Both the position numbers and the translations under genes were made by a program. Below, piece by piece: positions 17,186-26,467 of a stretch of 64,000 bases of DNA (its first letter is position 1; each line of letters opens with the position of its first letter). The stretch lies in NCBI GenBank assembly GCA_019456225.1, contig VRUI01000004.1:1-64000 (forward strand), written 5' to 3'. The notes below the pieces were generated by a model that saw nothing but the letters and a program-made list of their open reading frames with translations, had not been told where the DNA came from and did not search any database. This DNA comes from Planctomycetota bacterium. GTDB taxonomy: Bacteria; Planctomycetota; Phycisphaerae; Sedimentisphaerales; Anaerohalosphaeraceae.

Positions 17186-18061
17186 TTAGTGAATCACTTT
17201 ATTTAACGGGTAAGTTATTATACCCGAAGCGCCTGCTCGTTTAAGTTCCGGCATAAGCTGCCTGTCAACCTTATCGGTAACGATGATCTCGATGGCGACA
17301 TAATCGCTGTCAACAAGATTCGAGATCGTCGGGCTTTTCTCTGAAGGAAGAACCTTAAGTACAGCGTCCAGGTCAGCCTTGTTGACGTTCATCTTCATGC
17401 CGACCAAAGTCTTTGCGTCGATAGCCGCATTAAGCAGGATCGAAATATTTTCGATTTTCTTGCGTTTAAAGTCATCTTTCCACGCGTCCCTGTTCGCGAT
17501 GAAACGAGTCGTCGAAGTAAGAAGCGTATCGAGCACCTTAAGATTGTTCGCTCTCAGCGAAGAACCTGTCTCGGTAAGCTCAACGATTCCGCTGACCAGC
17601 CGAGCCTTAACTTCCGTAGCGCCCCAGCTGAACTCAACCTTGACATTGATGCCTTTTTCGGCGAAATACTTCTTCGTAGCTCCGACCAGTTCGGTAGCGA
17701 TAATACCGCCTTCAAGATCCTCGGGCTTGTTGATGTCGGATTCAGCCGGAACAGCCAGAACCCACTTGGTAGGCCGGCTCGTCGCCTTGCTGTAAAGAAG
17801 CTCACAAACCTCATGAACATCCGAATCGTTCTCTATCACCCAGTCATGCCCGGTAAAACCCGCGTCGAGAACACCATCTTCGACATAACGGGCCATCTCC
17901 TGTGCACGCAGAAGGATCAATTCGATCTCATCGTCGTCGATACGCGGAAAATAGCTTCTTTCATAGCCGGAGATATTGAATCCGGCTCTCTCAAACAGAT
18001 CAAAAGTTGCCTTTTGAAGACTTCCTTTGGGTACGCCTAATTTTAATACTTTATCTGACAA
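17186..18061 (-). CDS. hisG: ATP phosphoribosyltransferase, long form
   Basis: First enzyme of histidine synthesis: joins ATP and PRPP to give phosphoribosyl-ATP. The 291-aa product starts LGVPKGSLQ, has [23 protein letters not shown], the PRPP-loop segment [14 protein letters not shown], and a C-terminal ~75-residue regulatory domain, so it is the hexameric long form that does not need HisZ. The start is TTG at 18061 with AAAGGA upstream. It is placed between a glycosylase-like protein (16-nt gap) and yebC inside the nusA-infB unit, far from hisH and hisF at 37-38.7 kb. Confidence 0.95.
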   Translation of the reverse strand: MSDKVLKLGVPKGSLQKATFDLFERAGFNISGYERSYFPRIDDDEIELILLRAQEMARYVEDGVLDAGFTGHDWVIENDSDVHEVCELLYSKATSRPTKWVLAVPAESDINKPEDLEGGIIATELVGATKKYFAEKGINVKVEFSWGATEVKARLVSGIVELTETGSSLRANNLKVLDTLLTSTTRFIANRDAWKDDFKRKKIENISILLNAAIDAKTLVGMKMNVNKADLDAVLKVLPSEKSPTISNLVDSDYVAIEIIVTDKVDRQLMPELKRAGASGIITYPLNKVIH

Positions 18062-18077
18062 ACCAATTCCTTTCCTA

Positions 18078-19013
18078 TCATTTTTTTGACTTTGCAGCTT
18101 TTTTCGAAGCCTTTTTCGCAGTCTTCTTAACTGCCTTTTTCGCCGCTTTCTTTACAGTTTTCTTAGCTGCCTTTTTCACTGTCTTCTTTGCAGCCTTCTT
18201 TGAGTTTTTCTTAACCGTCTGCTTTACGGTTTTCTCTACAGCCTTTTTTGTTTTCTTTACCTTCTTTTCCACATCCTTCTTGCCTGCCTTTTCAACGGCT
18301 TTTTCTTCTTTTGCCTTGCTCCTGGCGGCGGTTTTTTTAGCCGTTTTTTTAGCCGTTTTTTTCTCTTGCACCGCAGCGATCTTCGCCAGCTTTTTGGCAG
18401 TCTTTTTCGCAGCGGCGTCAGTGTGAATTTTCAGCAGCATAAAAAATTCATACCCGTCATCGGACTTATTCTGCCTTTCCAAAAAGCCCTCGATATCACC
18501 TGTTTTAGCCTTGGGGTGAACAAGTTCTTCGACTCTGAGGTAATCGGCGATCGACTGAGAAACCGGGATGGCATGTCCGGAAAGAGCGGTCAGAAAACAA
18601 TAGTTGACGACAAACGGACTGATCTTTTTCAGGTCCACGAGTTTTTTTCTCGCCTGGCGTTTGCCTTCATCCTTAAGCAACATCAGGCTTATCGTATCAA
18701 ATTTGTAATATATCGCATTCAAAGATTCCGACAACTCGTTTGCGACGGTTTTGATGTCCTCGCTATCGTTGCCGAGCACCTCAACAACCTCTTCGGCGCG
18801 TGAAACCCTCAGATCGTTCAGGTCGACAAAATGCTTTTTTATCTTACGCAGTGAAGTCCTTGCAGCCGGCAAAGCCAGGTGTTCGCACAAAATACCGAAA
18901 ACAACAGCTTCAACAGGATCTTCATATTCTACCACCTTAACCTTTCCGTGCTCTTTCTTCATGGCACGATAAAGTTTGGCGATCTTTTTGGCATATACTT
19001 TACTGTCTTTCAT
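18078..19013 (-). CDS. Degenerate HhH-GPD glycosylase with H1-like tail
   Basis: The N-terminal ~200 residues follow the endonuclease III/HhH-GPD fold pattern ([16 protein letters not shown], then [28 protein letters not shown]). At the place where active enzymes have an aspartate after Pro-Val (helix after the hairpin), this protein has Pro-Val-Ser; no C-terminal four-cysteine cluster is seen. The last ~110 residues are a Lys/Ala-rich tail of AKKTVKKA-type repeats like histone H1 or HU tails. Start at ATG 19013 (GGGA upstream), 19 nt after rbfA; an in-frame start upstream would overlap rbfA. Likely a DNA-binding nucleoid or repair-related protein, perhaps without glycosylase activity. Confidence 0.75.
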   Translation of the reverse strand: MKDSKVYAKKIAKLYRAMKKEHGKVKVVEYEDPVEAVVFGILCEHLALPAARTSLRKIKKHFVDLNDLRVSRAEEVVEVLGNDSEDIKTVANELSESLNAIYYKFDTISLMLLKDEGKRQARKKLVDLKKISPFVVNYCFLTALSGHAIPVSQSIADYLRVEELVHPKAKTGDIEGFLERQNKSDDGYEFFMLLKIHTDAAAKKTAKKLAKIAAVQEKKTAKKTAKKTAARSKAKEEKAVEKAGKKDVEKKVKKTKKAVEKTVKQTVKKNSKKAAKKTVKKAAKKTVKKAAKKAVKKTAKKASKKAAKSKK

Positions 19014-19032
19014 AACTTTTGATCCCGAATAG

Positions 19033-19452
19033 TTATTCCGTTTCTTCCTGGTTTTCTTCTGAGTCTTGCCGGGCCGCATCTTTTTCTCTGTACTCGCGGG
19101 CCGCCTCTTCTATCACTCGCAAAGTATCCAGCGTCTTCTTGATCTTTTCGTCCTTCAGCAAACGAAGGATCGGAACAAACCGCGTAGTCATTCTTTCGGC
19201 AAGCAGTGACTGAATATGTTTCGTCGCATGCTGAATCGCTATATGAGTCCGTTTTTCAATAGTTTCGGTTTTCGCCATTACGCTTAAATAGATATCAGCG
19301 TTTCTGACATCCGGCGAGACATCGACTTGAGTAACCGTCACAAAACCCTCGATCCGAGGATCGTTGAGTCGGTTCTGGATAATATCGCTCACAGCTTCTT
19401 TGATTAAGCTCATTATCTTTTGCTGTCTTCTTGTCGGCGGTTTAGATGGCAT
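19033..19452 (-). CDS. rbfA: Ribosome-binding factor A
   Basis: Assists late maturation of the 30S subunit by binding near the 5' helix of 16S rRNA. The 139-aa protein has the expected opening RRQQKIMSLIKEAVSDIIQN, LNDPRIEGFVTVTQVDVSPD and the H-A-T-K-H...RF-VPIL-RLL-KDE pattern of the KH-like fold, plus an acidic tail (DSEENQEETE). It sits 65 nt behind infB in the classical nusA-infB-rbfA order. Confidence 0.93.
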   Translation of the reverse strand: MPSKPPTRRQQKIMSLIKEAVSDIIQNRLNDPRIEGFVTVTQVDVSPDVRNADIYLSVMAKTETIEKRTHIAIQHATKHIQSLLAERMTTRFVPILRLLKDEKIKKTLDTLRVIEEAAREYREKDAARQDSEENQEETE

Positions 19453-19517
19453 AATGTTTCAAAATCCCTTACTTAAAACTGTCCTGTCAGAGAAGTTTAA
19501 GAATTTTTAATAACTAT

Positions 19518-22283
19518 TTAAAGCTTTCTTTCCAGTTCAATGACCTCAAACGCCTCGAAGACATCTCCGATCTTAATATCATCGAAGCCGGCGATCTTGA
19601 TACCGCATTCCAGGCCCGCTTTGACTTCACGAACATCTTCCTTGAAATGCTTGAGCGAGTCGATAGAGCATTTTTCCCTGATGATGATATTGTCACGGAT
19701 AAGCCGGAGTTTGGCGTCTCTCATTATAACGCCGTTATTGACGAAGCAGCCTGCGATAGTACCGATACGCGAATGTTTGAACGTATCGCGAACGGTAAGA
19801 CGGCCAACCTGTTTTTCCTCGAACTTCGCTTCGAGCAAACCGAGCATCGCGTCTTTAACATCTTCTGTAATACGATAAATAATGTTATAGAGCCTGATAG
19901 CGACACCATGGGTATCGGCAATTTCCTTAACCCTGTCATCGTAGACAACATTAAATCCGATGATAATGGCGCCGGAAGCCTCAGCGAGAACAACATCGCC
20001 TTCGTTAACTCCGCCGACAGCTGCGTGAAGAATTTTAACCTTAACTTCTTCAGTGCTAAGATCCGTAAGATATTTAATAAGAACGTCGACAGAACCCTGC
20101 ACGTCGGCCTTAACGATAAGGTTAAGTTCCTTGACGTTGCCTGCCTCGATCTGGCTGAAGAGGTTTTCAAGGGTAACCTTCGATTTACGGGCAAGAGATT
20201 TTTCTCTCATGAGCATCTTGTTCTGTTCGGCGATGTTCTTGGCACGGTTGATATCCTCAAGACGGAAGAACCTGTCGCCTGCATGGGGAACGTCGCTAAG
20301 ACCGGAAATCTCGACGGCCATGGAACTGGAAGCATTTTTGATCGACCGGCCGTGCGGGTCTTTCATCGAACGTACACGACCGTAACCGCTACCGGCAAGA
20401 ATGACATCGCCCTTGTTCAACTGGCCCTCTTTCAAGAGCAGCGTAGCTACCGGCCCCTGTGTAGGACTCATCTCGGACTCTACCACCCAACCCGTAGCCG
20501 GTATCGTCGAATCCGCCTTGAAGTCCTTAAGCTCAGCGATGTAGTCAAGATGCTCGATAAGCTCTTCGATACCTTCACCCGTAGTCGCGCTTGTCTTTAC
20601 GATCTCTGTATTTCCGCTCCACTCGGCAGGAGTAAGTTCGTGCTCGGCGAGCTGACCGTATATCCTGTTGATGTCAACGCCCGGAAGGTCGATCTTGTTA
20701 AGAGCGACGATTATCTCTACGCCCGCTGCCTTTGCATGATGGATCGCCTCGATAGTCTGCGGCATAAGTCCATCGTCAGCAGCAACGACCAGAACGACAA
20801 CGTCGGTCATATTGGCACCCCTTGCACGCATCGCGGTAAACGCTTCGTGACCCGGAGTATCCAGGAAAGTGATCTTGTGACCTTTCCACTCAACCTGGTG
20901 AGCGCCGATGTGCTGGGTAATTCCACCGGCTTCGCCTTCGGCGACACTGGTCGAACGTATTCTGTCAAGCAGACTGGTTTTACCATGGTCAACGTGGCCG
21001 AGCATGGTAATAACAGGCGGACGCCTTTCGAGCTTTGCCTTTTCCCTGCTGTCAAATTCTTCTATTATTTCCTGTAGTAAAGTCTGTTTCAATTCAACGG
21101 TAAGTTCGGTTCCAAGTTCAAGAGCAACCATTTCGGCCACTTCCGTATCGATGGTCTGATTGACCGTTGCCATCACACCCATACCGAGGAGTTTGCCGAT
21201 GATCTCGCCTGTCTTTGCAGCGATCGCAGCCGACAGATCCTTAACGGTGATCGGCTCTGAAATCGTCGCTTTTTCCGGGCGAGAGGCGGCGACGGCTGCA
21301 GCATGAGCCCTTCTCCCTTCGATCCTGCGTGACGGTCGTGCCCTTCCGGTTTCACCGCGAGCAGCGGCAAGGCGAGCACGCCTGTCTTCCATATCCCGTG
21401 CACGCATCCTGCTGGCGCCCTTTGGCTTTTTGACTCCATCAGCAGCGACAGCGCCGTACTCTTGCTTTTTCCTGCCTCTGCCGCGTCCCTTACCTCTGCC
21501 GCCGCCACCGGTATCGCCGCCTGATGGGCCGCCCGGCATAAGCGGTTGTGTAACAGGACTATCGTAACGGGGCTTGCCGTGCGGGCGAGGCCTTCTTGGA
21601 CGAACTGTCTCTTCCGGCTCAACTTCTTCAACGCGAATTACGCGGGGACCGGATAGTTTGGCCGGCTTAGGCTTGGTAAGCATCGGACCGGCGGGAACAA
21701 CAACCTCAGGCTCGGGAGGCTCAAAAACAACAGCCACCTTAGGTTCTGCGGACTTTGCTCCTTTTTTGGTCTTTTTGCTGACCTTTTTAGTTTTTGCTTT
21801 TGCTTTTGCCTTCTTGGCTTTAACTGGTTTCTTAACGCCTTCTTCGACGCCTTCTTCAACTGCTTCCTCGACTGCTGCACCAGCTTCGGCCGCCGCTTCT
21901 TCATCCTTTACGGTGACTCGTTTTCTTGGTTTACGCGCTGAGCCCTCTATAACTACCGCAGCCATTTTCTTTGTTCTTTTCGGCTTTGCAGCTTTCTTAG
22001 CCGGCTTTTCCTCGGACTTGACAGCCTTCTTTTTGGCTTTCTTGGCTTTTTCAGCCTTGATCCTTACCTTGTCAAGGTCGACACGTTTGGTAGTTTCAAC
22101 TGTAGTGGTATGCTCACCCTCGCTAAACCATTCACGGATCGTCGCGGCAAGACCGAGAGAAATCGTCGACATATGATTCTTGATGTCCAGACCTTCAGCC
22201 TGGCACTTGGCAACTATGGCCTTGCTGTTTACGCCTAATTCCTTGGCGAGTAGATGTACTCTTGTAGTAGTACTTTTTGCCAA
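19518..22283 (-). CDS. infB: Translation initiation factor IF-2
   Basis: GTPase that places initiator tRNA on the 30S subunit. The IF2-N domain is at residues 5-55 ([16 protein letters not shown]). A long low-complexity linker (about 70-330) is rich in Lys, Ala, Glu and Gly/Arg. The G domain begins near residue 427 with [17 protein letters not shown] and NKID, followed by the IF-2 beta barrels. 921 aa is within the range for long-linker IF-2. Start TTG at 22283 with GGAG 7 nt upstream. The 136-nt gap to nusA contains a composite hairpin element. Second gene of the nusA unit. Confidence 0.96.
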   Translation of the reverse strand: MAKSTTTRVHLLAKELGVNSKAIVAKCQAEGLDIKNHMSTISLGLAATIREWFSEGEHTTTVETTKRVDLDKVRIKAEKAKKAKKKAVKSEEKPAKKAAKPKRTKKMAAVVIEGSARKPRKRVTVKDEEAAAEAGAAVEEAVEEGVEEGVKKPVKAKKAKAKAKTKKVSKKTKKGAKSAEPKVAVVFEPPEPEVVVPAGPMLTKPKPAKLSGPRVIRVEEVEPEETVRPRRPRPHGKPRYDSPVTQPLMPGGPSGGDTGGGGRGKGRGRGRKKQEYGAVAADGVKKPKGASRMRARDMEDRRARLAAARGETGRARPSRRIEGRRAHAAAVAASRPEKATISEPITVKDLSAAIAAKTGEIIGKLLGMGVMATVNQTIDTEVAEMVALELGTELTVELKQTLLQEIIEEFDSREKAKLERRPPVITMLGHVDHGKTSLLDRIRSTSVAEGEAGGITQHIGAHQVEWKGHKITFLDTPGHEAFTAMRARGANMTDVVVLVVAADDGLMPQTIEAIHHAKAAGVEIIVALNKIDLPGVDINRIYGQLAEHELTPAEWSGNTEIVKTSATTGEGIEELIEHLDYIAELKDFKADSTIPATGWVVESEMSPTQGPVATLLLKEGQLNKGDVILAGSGYGRVRSMKDPHGRSIKNASSSMAVEISGLSDVPHAGDRFFRLEDINRAKNIAEQNKMLMREKSLARKSKVTLENLFSQIEAGNVKELNLIVKADVQGSVDVLIKYLTDLSTEEVKVKILHAAVGGVNEGDVVLAEASGAIIIGFNVVYDDRVKEIADTHGVAIRLYNIIYRITEDVKDAMLGLLEAKFEEKQVGRLTVRDTFKHSRIGTIAGCFVNNGVIMRDAKLRLIRDNIIIREKCSIDSLKHFKEDVREVKAGLECGIKIAGFDDIKIGDVFEAFEVIELERKL

Positions 22284-22330
22284 CCAGATTCTCCGATCTT
22301 CTAATTACTCAATATTATTCAAAAAACAAA

Positions 22331-22416
22331 ATAGCCTCGCCCATAAGGGCGAATCCTTCATTATACAATAATCATTATTCATTATTCATTTCAAACTGAC
22401 CGATCGGCCAGTTTGA
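22331..22416 (-). repeat. Composite double-hairpin element, copy B
   Basis: Read on the minus strand: TCAAACTGGCC-GATC-GGTCAGTTTGA (22391-22416), A/T-rich spacer with ATGAATAATG and TGATTATTG, then TCGCCC-TTAT-GGGCGA (22337-22352) followed by GGCTATTTT. The second stem has changed from TCGGCC to TCGCCC with the matching change on the other arm, which preserves pairing. It lies between nusA and infB and may act on that transcript. Confidence 0.85.
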
Positions 22417-22419
22417 GTC

Positions 22420-23637
22420 CTAATCAATAGACTCGCCCTTACCCTCATCTAATATGCTTTCAGCCTGTTTCCTTTTCTTTTCGGCAGCGAGGAGTTTGGC
22501 TTTCTCTGCCGCTGCTAGAACGACCTTTATGGCAAGAACCTCTTCGATAGCGAGTTCTTCGACAAGCGGTCCGGTTCCGACCTCTTCGAGGTCAAGAACG
22601 GAAATGATACCCAGCGCTAGCAGATTGTCTACGAAAGTATCGTTGACTTCTTCAATCTCCGAAATACAGCCTGCAAGAAGTTCTACGCCGCTGTTGTATT
22701 CCTTTGGAGTGAGGATATCGATGTCCCAGCCGGTTAACCTTGCCGCCAGGCGAACATTCTGACCGTGCTTTCCGATGGCCAGTGAAAGCTGATCCTCGCC
22801 GACAACTACCGTCGCCCGTCCAAGCTCAAAACAGATAGCAATCTCGCTGACATCTGCCGGCTTTAAAGCGTTTGCGATAAGAGTCTGGGAAGAATCGCTC
22901 CATCTGACAATATCGATCTTTTCGCCGCTGAGTTCGTCGACGATGTTGCGAATTCTGCTGCCGCGAACACCAACACACGCTCCGACAGCGTCAACCTTGT
23001 CATCGTACGAGTGGACCGCGATTTTTGTTCGGTAACCCGCTTCACGGGCAAGCGATTTAATTTCAATAATACCTTCGGAAACTTCCGGAACCTCAATCTC
23101 GAATAGCCTGCGGATAAAATCGGGGTGAGTACGGGAAAGAATGATCTTGATCTGGTTGGACTGCTCGCGAACGTCGAGGATCATACAGCGAATACGCTCG
23201 CCGGGATGGTGAGTCTCACCGGATATCTGCTCGGACTTTGGCATAATTCCTTCGACACGATTGCTGATGTTGACCACCAGCGAACCGCCCTCGTAACGCC
23301 CGGCGACACCGTTGATGTTTTCGCCTTTACGCTTTACGAACTCCGAATACACGCTGTCCCGCTCGTCGGCTTTGATCTTCTGGATCATAACCTGCTTTGC
23401 AGTCTGTGCCGGAATCCGGCCAAGTTTGCGGATATCGATCTGAACATCGTCCTTGTAAGCGGTTATCTCGCCCGTTGCGCGATCTATGGTGACTTCAATA
23501 TCGCTTTCGTCCGTTGTGCCGAAATACTTTCTGGCAGCAGAGACCATTGCGTCCTCAAGATCACAAAAAATCGACTCACGGTCGATGTTCTTGTCTCTTG
23601 CGATGTTATCAACTATTCTGACTAATTCCTGATTCAT
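22420..23637 (-). CDS. nusA: Transcription termination/antitermination protein NusA
   Basis: RNA-polymerase-associated factor that modulates pausing, termination and antitermination. The 405-aa product has the N-terminal domain (MNQELVRIVDNIARDKNID...AARKYFG), S1 domain (about residues 110-180), and two KH domains with GVRGSRIRNIVDELSGEKIDI and AIGKHGQNVRLAARLTGW. The C-terminal part has one short helical-hairpin-like region and a Lys/Glu tail, with no long acidic repeats. Start ATG at 23637; an open stretch upstream contains the attenuator and is not coding. It leads the operon nusA-infB-rbfA-HhH-hisG-yebC. The usual upstream rimP gene is not present. Confidence 0.95.
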   Translation of the reverse strand: MNQELVRIVDNIARDKNIDRESIFCDLEDAMVSAARKYFGTTDESDIEVTIDRATGEITAYKDDVQIDIRKLGRIPAQTAKQVMIQKIKADERDSVYSEFVKRKGENINGVAGRYEGGSLVVNISNRVEGIMPKSEQISGETHHPGERIRCMILDVREQSNQIKIILSRTHPDFIRRLFEIEVPEVSEGIIEIKSLAREAGYRTKIAVHSYDDKVDAVGACVGVRGSRIRNIVDELSGEKIDIVRWSDSSQTLIANALKPADVSEIAICFELGRATVVVGEDQLSLAIGKHGQNVRLAARLTGWDIDILTPKEYNSGVELLAGCISEIEEVNDTFVDNLLALGIISVLDLEEVGTGPLVEELAIEEVLAIKVVLAAAEKAKLLAAEKKRKQAESILDEGKGESID

Positions 23638-23662
23638 ATTATATCTTTCTTTATTCAACCAT

Positions 23663-23692
23663 AAAAAAAAGCGAAAACTTTCAGGTTTCCAC
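23663..23692 (-). terminator. Attenuator-like terminator in nusA leader
   Basis: On the minus strand an 8-bp stem GTGGAAAC/GTTTTCGC (with two G-U pairs) and loop CTGAAA is followed at once by eight T. It lies 26 nt before the nusA start codon and some 270 nt after the predicted transcription start. Position and T tract suggest attenuation of the operon. NusA autoregulates through leader terminators in other bacteria, so autocontrol is a reasonable inference. Confidence 0.6.
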
Positions 23693-23695
23693 TTT

Positions 23696-23818
23696 TTAAA
23701 CACACCGCCATAAGGCTGTCAAAGTCAAAAGAGCATACGCAAATGCTCCCAAGACCTGCCAAAATTTATCGCTAATCAGGACATATACAATGCCCTCCAG
23801 CGATATATCCCGGTGCAA
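23696..23818 (-). CDS. Possible 40-aa leader peptide before nusA
   Basis: A frame from TTG at 23818 to TAA at 23696-23698 lies between the promoter and the attenuator. Its product is hydrophobic in the middle (FAYALLTLTALW) and starts M-H-R-D-I-S-L-E-G. The stop codon falls 4 nt before the terminator stem, where a translating ribosome would cover it. Start and ribosome binding site are weak, so the reading frame may be accidental. Confidence 0.25.
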   Translation of the reverse strand: MHRDISLEGIVYVLISDKFWQVLGAFAYALLTLTALWRCV

Positions 23819-23969
23819 GGAACCTGAAGTTCACTATCTGCGACGAAAAGGTCTTCCCGGCGCAATTCAGCAGCCGCCACATAAAATAAGCAACTATGCA
23901 CGACTGATAAGTCCGACAAAATTCATTTCACTATACCTCTAACGAGTTAAAAATTAACTTAAGCGGGCA

Positions 23970-23997
23970 ATTATACTGATGATATAATGCCTGTCAA
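23970..23997 (-). promoter_or_regulatory. Consensus sigma70-type promoter for nusA operon
   Basis: On the minus strand TTGACA (23992-23997) and TATAAT (23970-23975) are separated by 16 nt, an exact match to both consensus boxes. The predicted start lies near 23963, giving a leader of about 325 nt before nusA. Confidence 0.75.
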
Positions 23998-24015
23998 CAA
24001 TAAATTATTAATAAT

Positions 24016-24026
24016 TCAAACTGACC
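24016..24026 (+). repeat. Half copy of composite hairpin element
   Basis: TCAAACTGACC followed by GATAACGGCCCG rather than the matching right arm. The A/T-rich lead-in also resembles the other copies. It lies just upstream of the nusA promoter. Confidence 0.5.
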
Positions 24027-24124
24027 GATAACGGCCCGAAAAACACCGTAAACCACTGCAATTAAAGAGCTTGCGTGGTGCCTGTTTTTTAATAAAACGA
24101 TATATCAAACCATCAAAGAAGCCT

Positions 24125-24889
24125 TTATTCTGCATTGCTAAGGCCCTTAACGCTTGCTGAAGTATCGGCAATTTGTTGCCTGCTGCTTGGTTCAAAAATA
24201 AGAATAAGCTTATTTTTCCCGATCTCAGACTTTATGAGCTTAATATATTTGTCGTAAACTGTCGGGAATATCGGGTCAAACGGCTTATTATCCTGGCAGG
24301 CGGCAAGTATGTCTCTAAGCCAATACGGCTCGTCGACATCATCCAATTTGCCTTCTATTATCTTTTTAATAGTTTTTTTCACCAAAAAGGATATATCAAG
24401 GCTGCCGGCGCGAACATACTGAAGATTCAAAAGAAGCTTTCCGTCTTTATCTAATGTTGGATTTGCACAAAGCGTTATTACTGTATCAAAACCGAGGATG
24501 TCGACTTTCCCCATTAGTCTGATGGCATTTGGTGCAAAAACAGCATGCGGCCTTGAAATGATGACCTTGCCAAACTGGACGGGCCATTTCCAACCCAGCA
24601 GATCCTCTTCGGCGATGATCTCATTTATCCCCTCCTGGGGGACAACTATCTCGAATGGTTCATCTAGCTGGATATTGTTGTGGATATTGGGTCCCAGGTA
24701 ATGGGTAAGGTAAGGACTGACCTGATCGGTTTCCACAGGCGGCACATACGAACTAAAGCCGGCGGGCACCTTCTGCGTCATTGCAAGCATACCTGCAAGA
24801 GCCAGAAAGACTAAAACTATGACCAATAATACTCCCCGCCATAGAAACCGAAGTTTTTTCCCCCTGTTTTTTTTATCTTTTGTTTCCAA
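24125..24889 (-). CDS. Single-pass membrane protein, unknown function
   Basis: A 254-aa protein with a basic N-terminus and one membrane anchor (LLVIVLVFLALAGMLAM, about residues 21-38), the rest probably outside the inner membrane. The exported part is beta-rich up to about residue 165, with FEIVVPQEGINEIIAEEDLL and AIRLMGKVDILGF, reminiscent of periplasmic lipid- or polymer-binding folds, then helical. The start is TTG at 24889 with AAGGA upstream. It is transcribed away from pyrF. I do not recognise a family with confidence. Confidence 0.65.
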   Translation of the reverse strand: METKDKKNRGKKLRFLWRGVLLVIVLVFLALAGMLAMTQKVPAGFSSYVPPVETDQVSPYLTHYLGPNIHNNIQLDEPFEIVVPQEGINEIIAEEDLLGWKWPVQFGKVIISRPHAVFAPNAIRLMGKVDILGFDTVITLCANPTLDKDGKLLLNLQYVRAGSLDISFLVKKTIKKIIEGKLDDVDEPYWLRDILAACQDNKPFDPIFPTVYDKYIKLIKSEIGKNKLILIFEPSSRQQIADTSASVKGLSNAE

Positions 24890-24946
24890 AACATTCCTTT
24901 TATCGTATTTGTCGCTTGCTCACTTAACCAAATATGATATAGTGCC

Positions 24947-24974
24947 TTGCGATTCGTTAAAAAAGTGTTATATT
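24947..24974 (+). promoter_or_regulatory. Candidate promoter of pyrF
   Basis: TTGCGA (24947-24952) and TATATT (24969-24974) with 16-nt spacing, about 95 nt before the pyrF start. Matches are partial (4/6 and 5/6). Confidence 0.35.
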
Positions 24975-25073
24975 TTTGTTGTTTGCTGGAAATATTTAAC
25001 CATGTATGACATGGATTTTCACGGACTAAATTAATAATTTATTAAGATTACAATTAGATTAAGGAAATTTTTA

Positions 25074-26021
25074 ATGTCAAACCATTTTGGCGACAGACTA
25101 TTCGATGCGGTAAAAAACAAGAAGACCCCACTGGTTGTGGGGCTTGACCCTGTTTACGGCCGCCTTCCGGAAGCGATCCGCAACCATCCGAGAATGAACG
25201 ATGAATACGACGTGGCGGCTGCTCTTGACGCGATCTTCGAATTTACGACGCGCGTGCTTAAGATAGTCGCTCCGATGGTTCCGGCTGTCAAGATCAACAG
25301 CGCGTATTTCGAGAGATACCTCTGGGACGGGGTTGAGACGTACTATAACCTTATCTCCGAAGCCGACGCTTTGGATATCGAGACTATCGGCGATGTTAAA
25401 CGCGGAGATATCGGACATACCGCAGAGGCATACGCCGAGGGGCACGTTAAGAATCCGGAACTAGTCGGGCTGGAAGACTTTTTGGCTCCTGATGCCATTA
25501 CAGTTAACGGATTTGCCGGTCTGGACGGGATCGTGCCGTTTGCCGATGTGGCTAACGAACAGGGCAAGGGAATCTTCGTCTGGGTTCGGGCGAGTAATCC
25601 CTCGGCGGGCGAGCTTCAGGACTTTGCCGATGCCGACGGTGTTAAGATGTACGAGAAGCTGGCCGAGGTCGTCGCTTCTGTCGCTAACGAAGACAAGCGT
25701 ATCGGCAAAAGAGGTTACAGCAATGTCGGCATGGTAGTCGGCGCAACTTCGCCGGAGGAGACTTCGGCACTTCGCACCAAATATCCCAAGGCGTGGCTGC
25801 TTATACCCGGGTACGGTTCGCAGGGCGCAACAGCCGAAGACTGCGTACGCTTTTGCAACTCCGACGGGGCAGGTGCGATAGTCAACGCTTCCAGGTCGAT
25901 CATATACGCTTACGAATTAGATAAATATAAAGTGCAGTTTGGCGCAGAAAACTGGGAAAAATGCATCGAACAGGCAGTAATCGACGCAAAGGTAGAACTG
26001 TCCAAGGCAATGCATCAGTAA
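25074..26021 (+). CDS. pyrF: Orotidine 5'-phosphate decarboxylase, type 2
   Basis: Final step of UMP synthesis: decarboxylates OMP. The 315-aa length and the segment GLDPVYGRLP mark the longer type 2 branch. The catalytic block is D107-V-K109-R-G-D-I with HTAEAYAEG after it; the phosphate-gripper region near the end has GYGSQGATAED and NASRSIIYA. AAGGAAA precedes the ATG at 25074. It is flanked by a divergent membrane protein gene and a spacer; no other pyr gene is in view. Confidence 0.94.
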   Translation: MSNHFGDRLFDAVKNKKTPLVVGLDPVYGRLPEAIRNHPRMNDEYDVAAALDAIFEFTTRVLKIVAPMVPAVKINSAYFERYLWDGVETYYNLISEADALDIETIGDVKRGDIGHTAEAYAEGHVKNPELVGLEDFLAPDAITVNGFAGLDGIVPFADVANEQGKGIFVWVRASNPSAGELQDFADADGVKMYEKLAEVVASVANEDKRIGKRGYSNVGMVVGATSPEETSALRTKYPKAWLLIPGYGSQGATAEDCVRFCNSDGAGAIVNASRSIIYAYELDKYKVQFGAENWEKCIEQAVIDAKVELSKAMHQ

Positions 26022-26037
26022 GAAACAAACGACAATA

Positions 26038-26205
26038 CTGGACATTCTCGACATTTCCCACCTGTGGTTTTGGGCGTTATTTTTTGAAATTAATTGAAAT
26101 TAATTGACCGAAAACGCGAAATAAACAGATATTTTGCAATTTTTGAAGATAAATGGCGCGCTTTTGAACGTTTTTTCACCTTTAATTCAGAGGATAACTA
26201 AATTC
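26038..26205. repeat. 168-bp repeat, copy 2 (inverted pair)
   Basis: Inverted partner of 12029-12196. It begins 17 nt after pyrF ends. The following 26206-26467 segment has no supported gene. Confidence 0.85.
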
Positions 26206-26467
26206 AACAAAGGGGGAAAATCAACTTTTCGGACATTAGTGACAGATTACAAGTGCGAAGGTGGGAAGGTAAAAAGTAAGGGGAAAAAGTAGAAATTAGG
26301 GGATAAAGATTTGATGATTTTGTTTGTTTTATCTTGACATTGAAGTTTTATTTCATAGTATAGGACTTGGTATAGCGGTGTATAAAAACCAAAGCTGTTA
26401 TGGCCGGGATGTCGGAGCCACGGACAGGTTCTATTCTAATGGTAATATTTTTTATGGAGATGGTAAG

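Noticed and set aside
19647-21077. 476-codon frame opposite infB
   Set aside because: It is the antisense shadow of a strongly conserved gene; codon pattern belongs to infB.
24125-24889. RimP missing from the nusA operon start
   Set aside because: The protein has an N-terminal membrane anchor and no RimP motifs.
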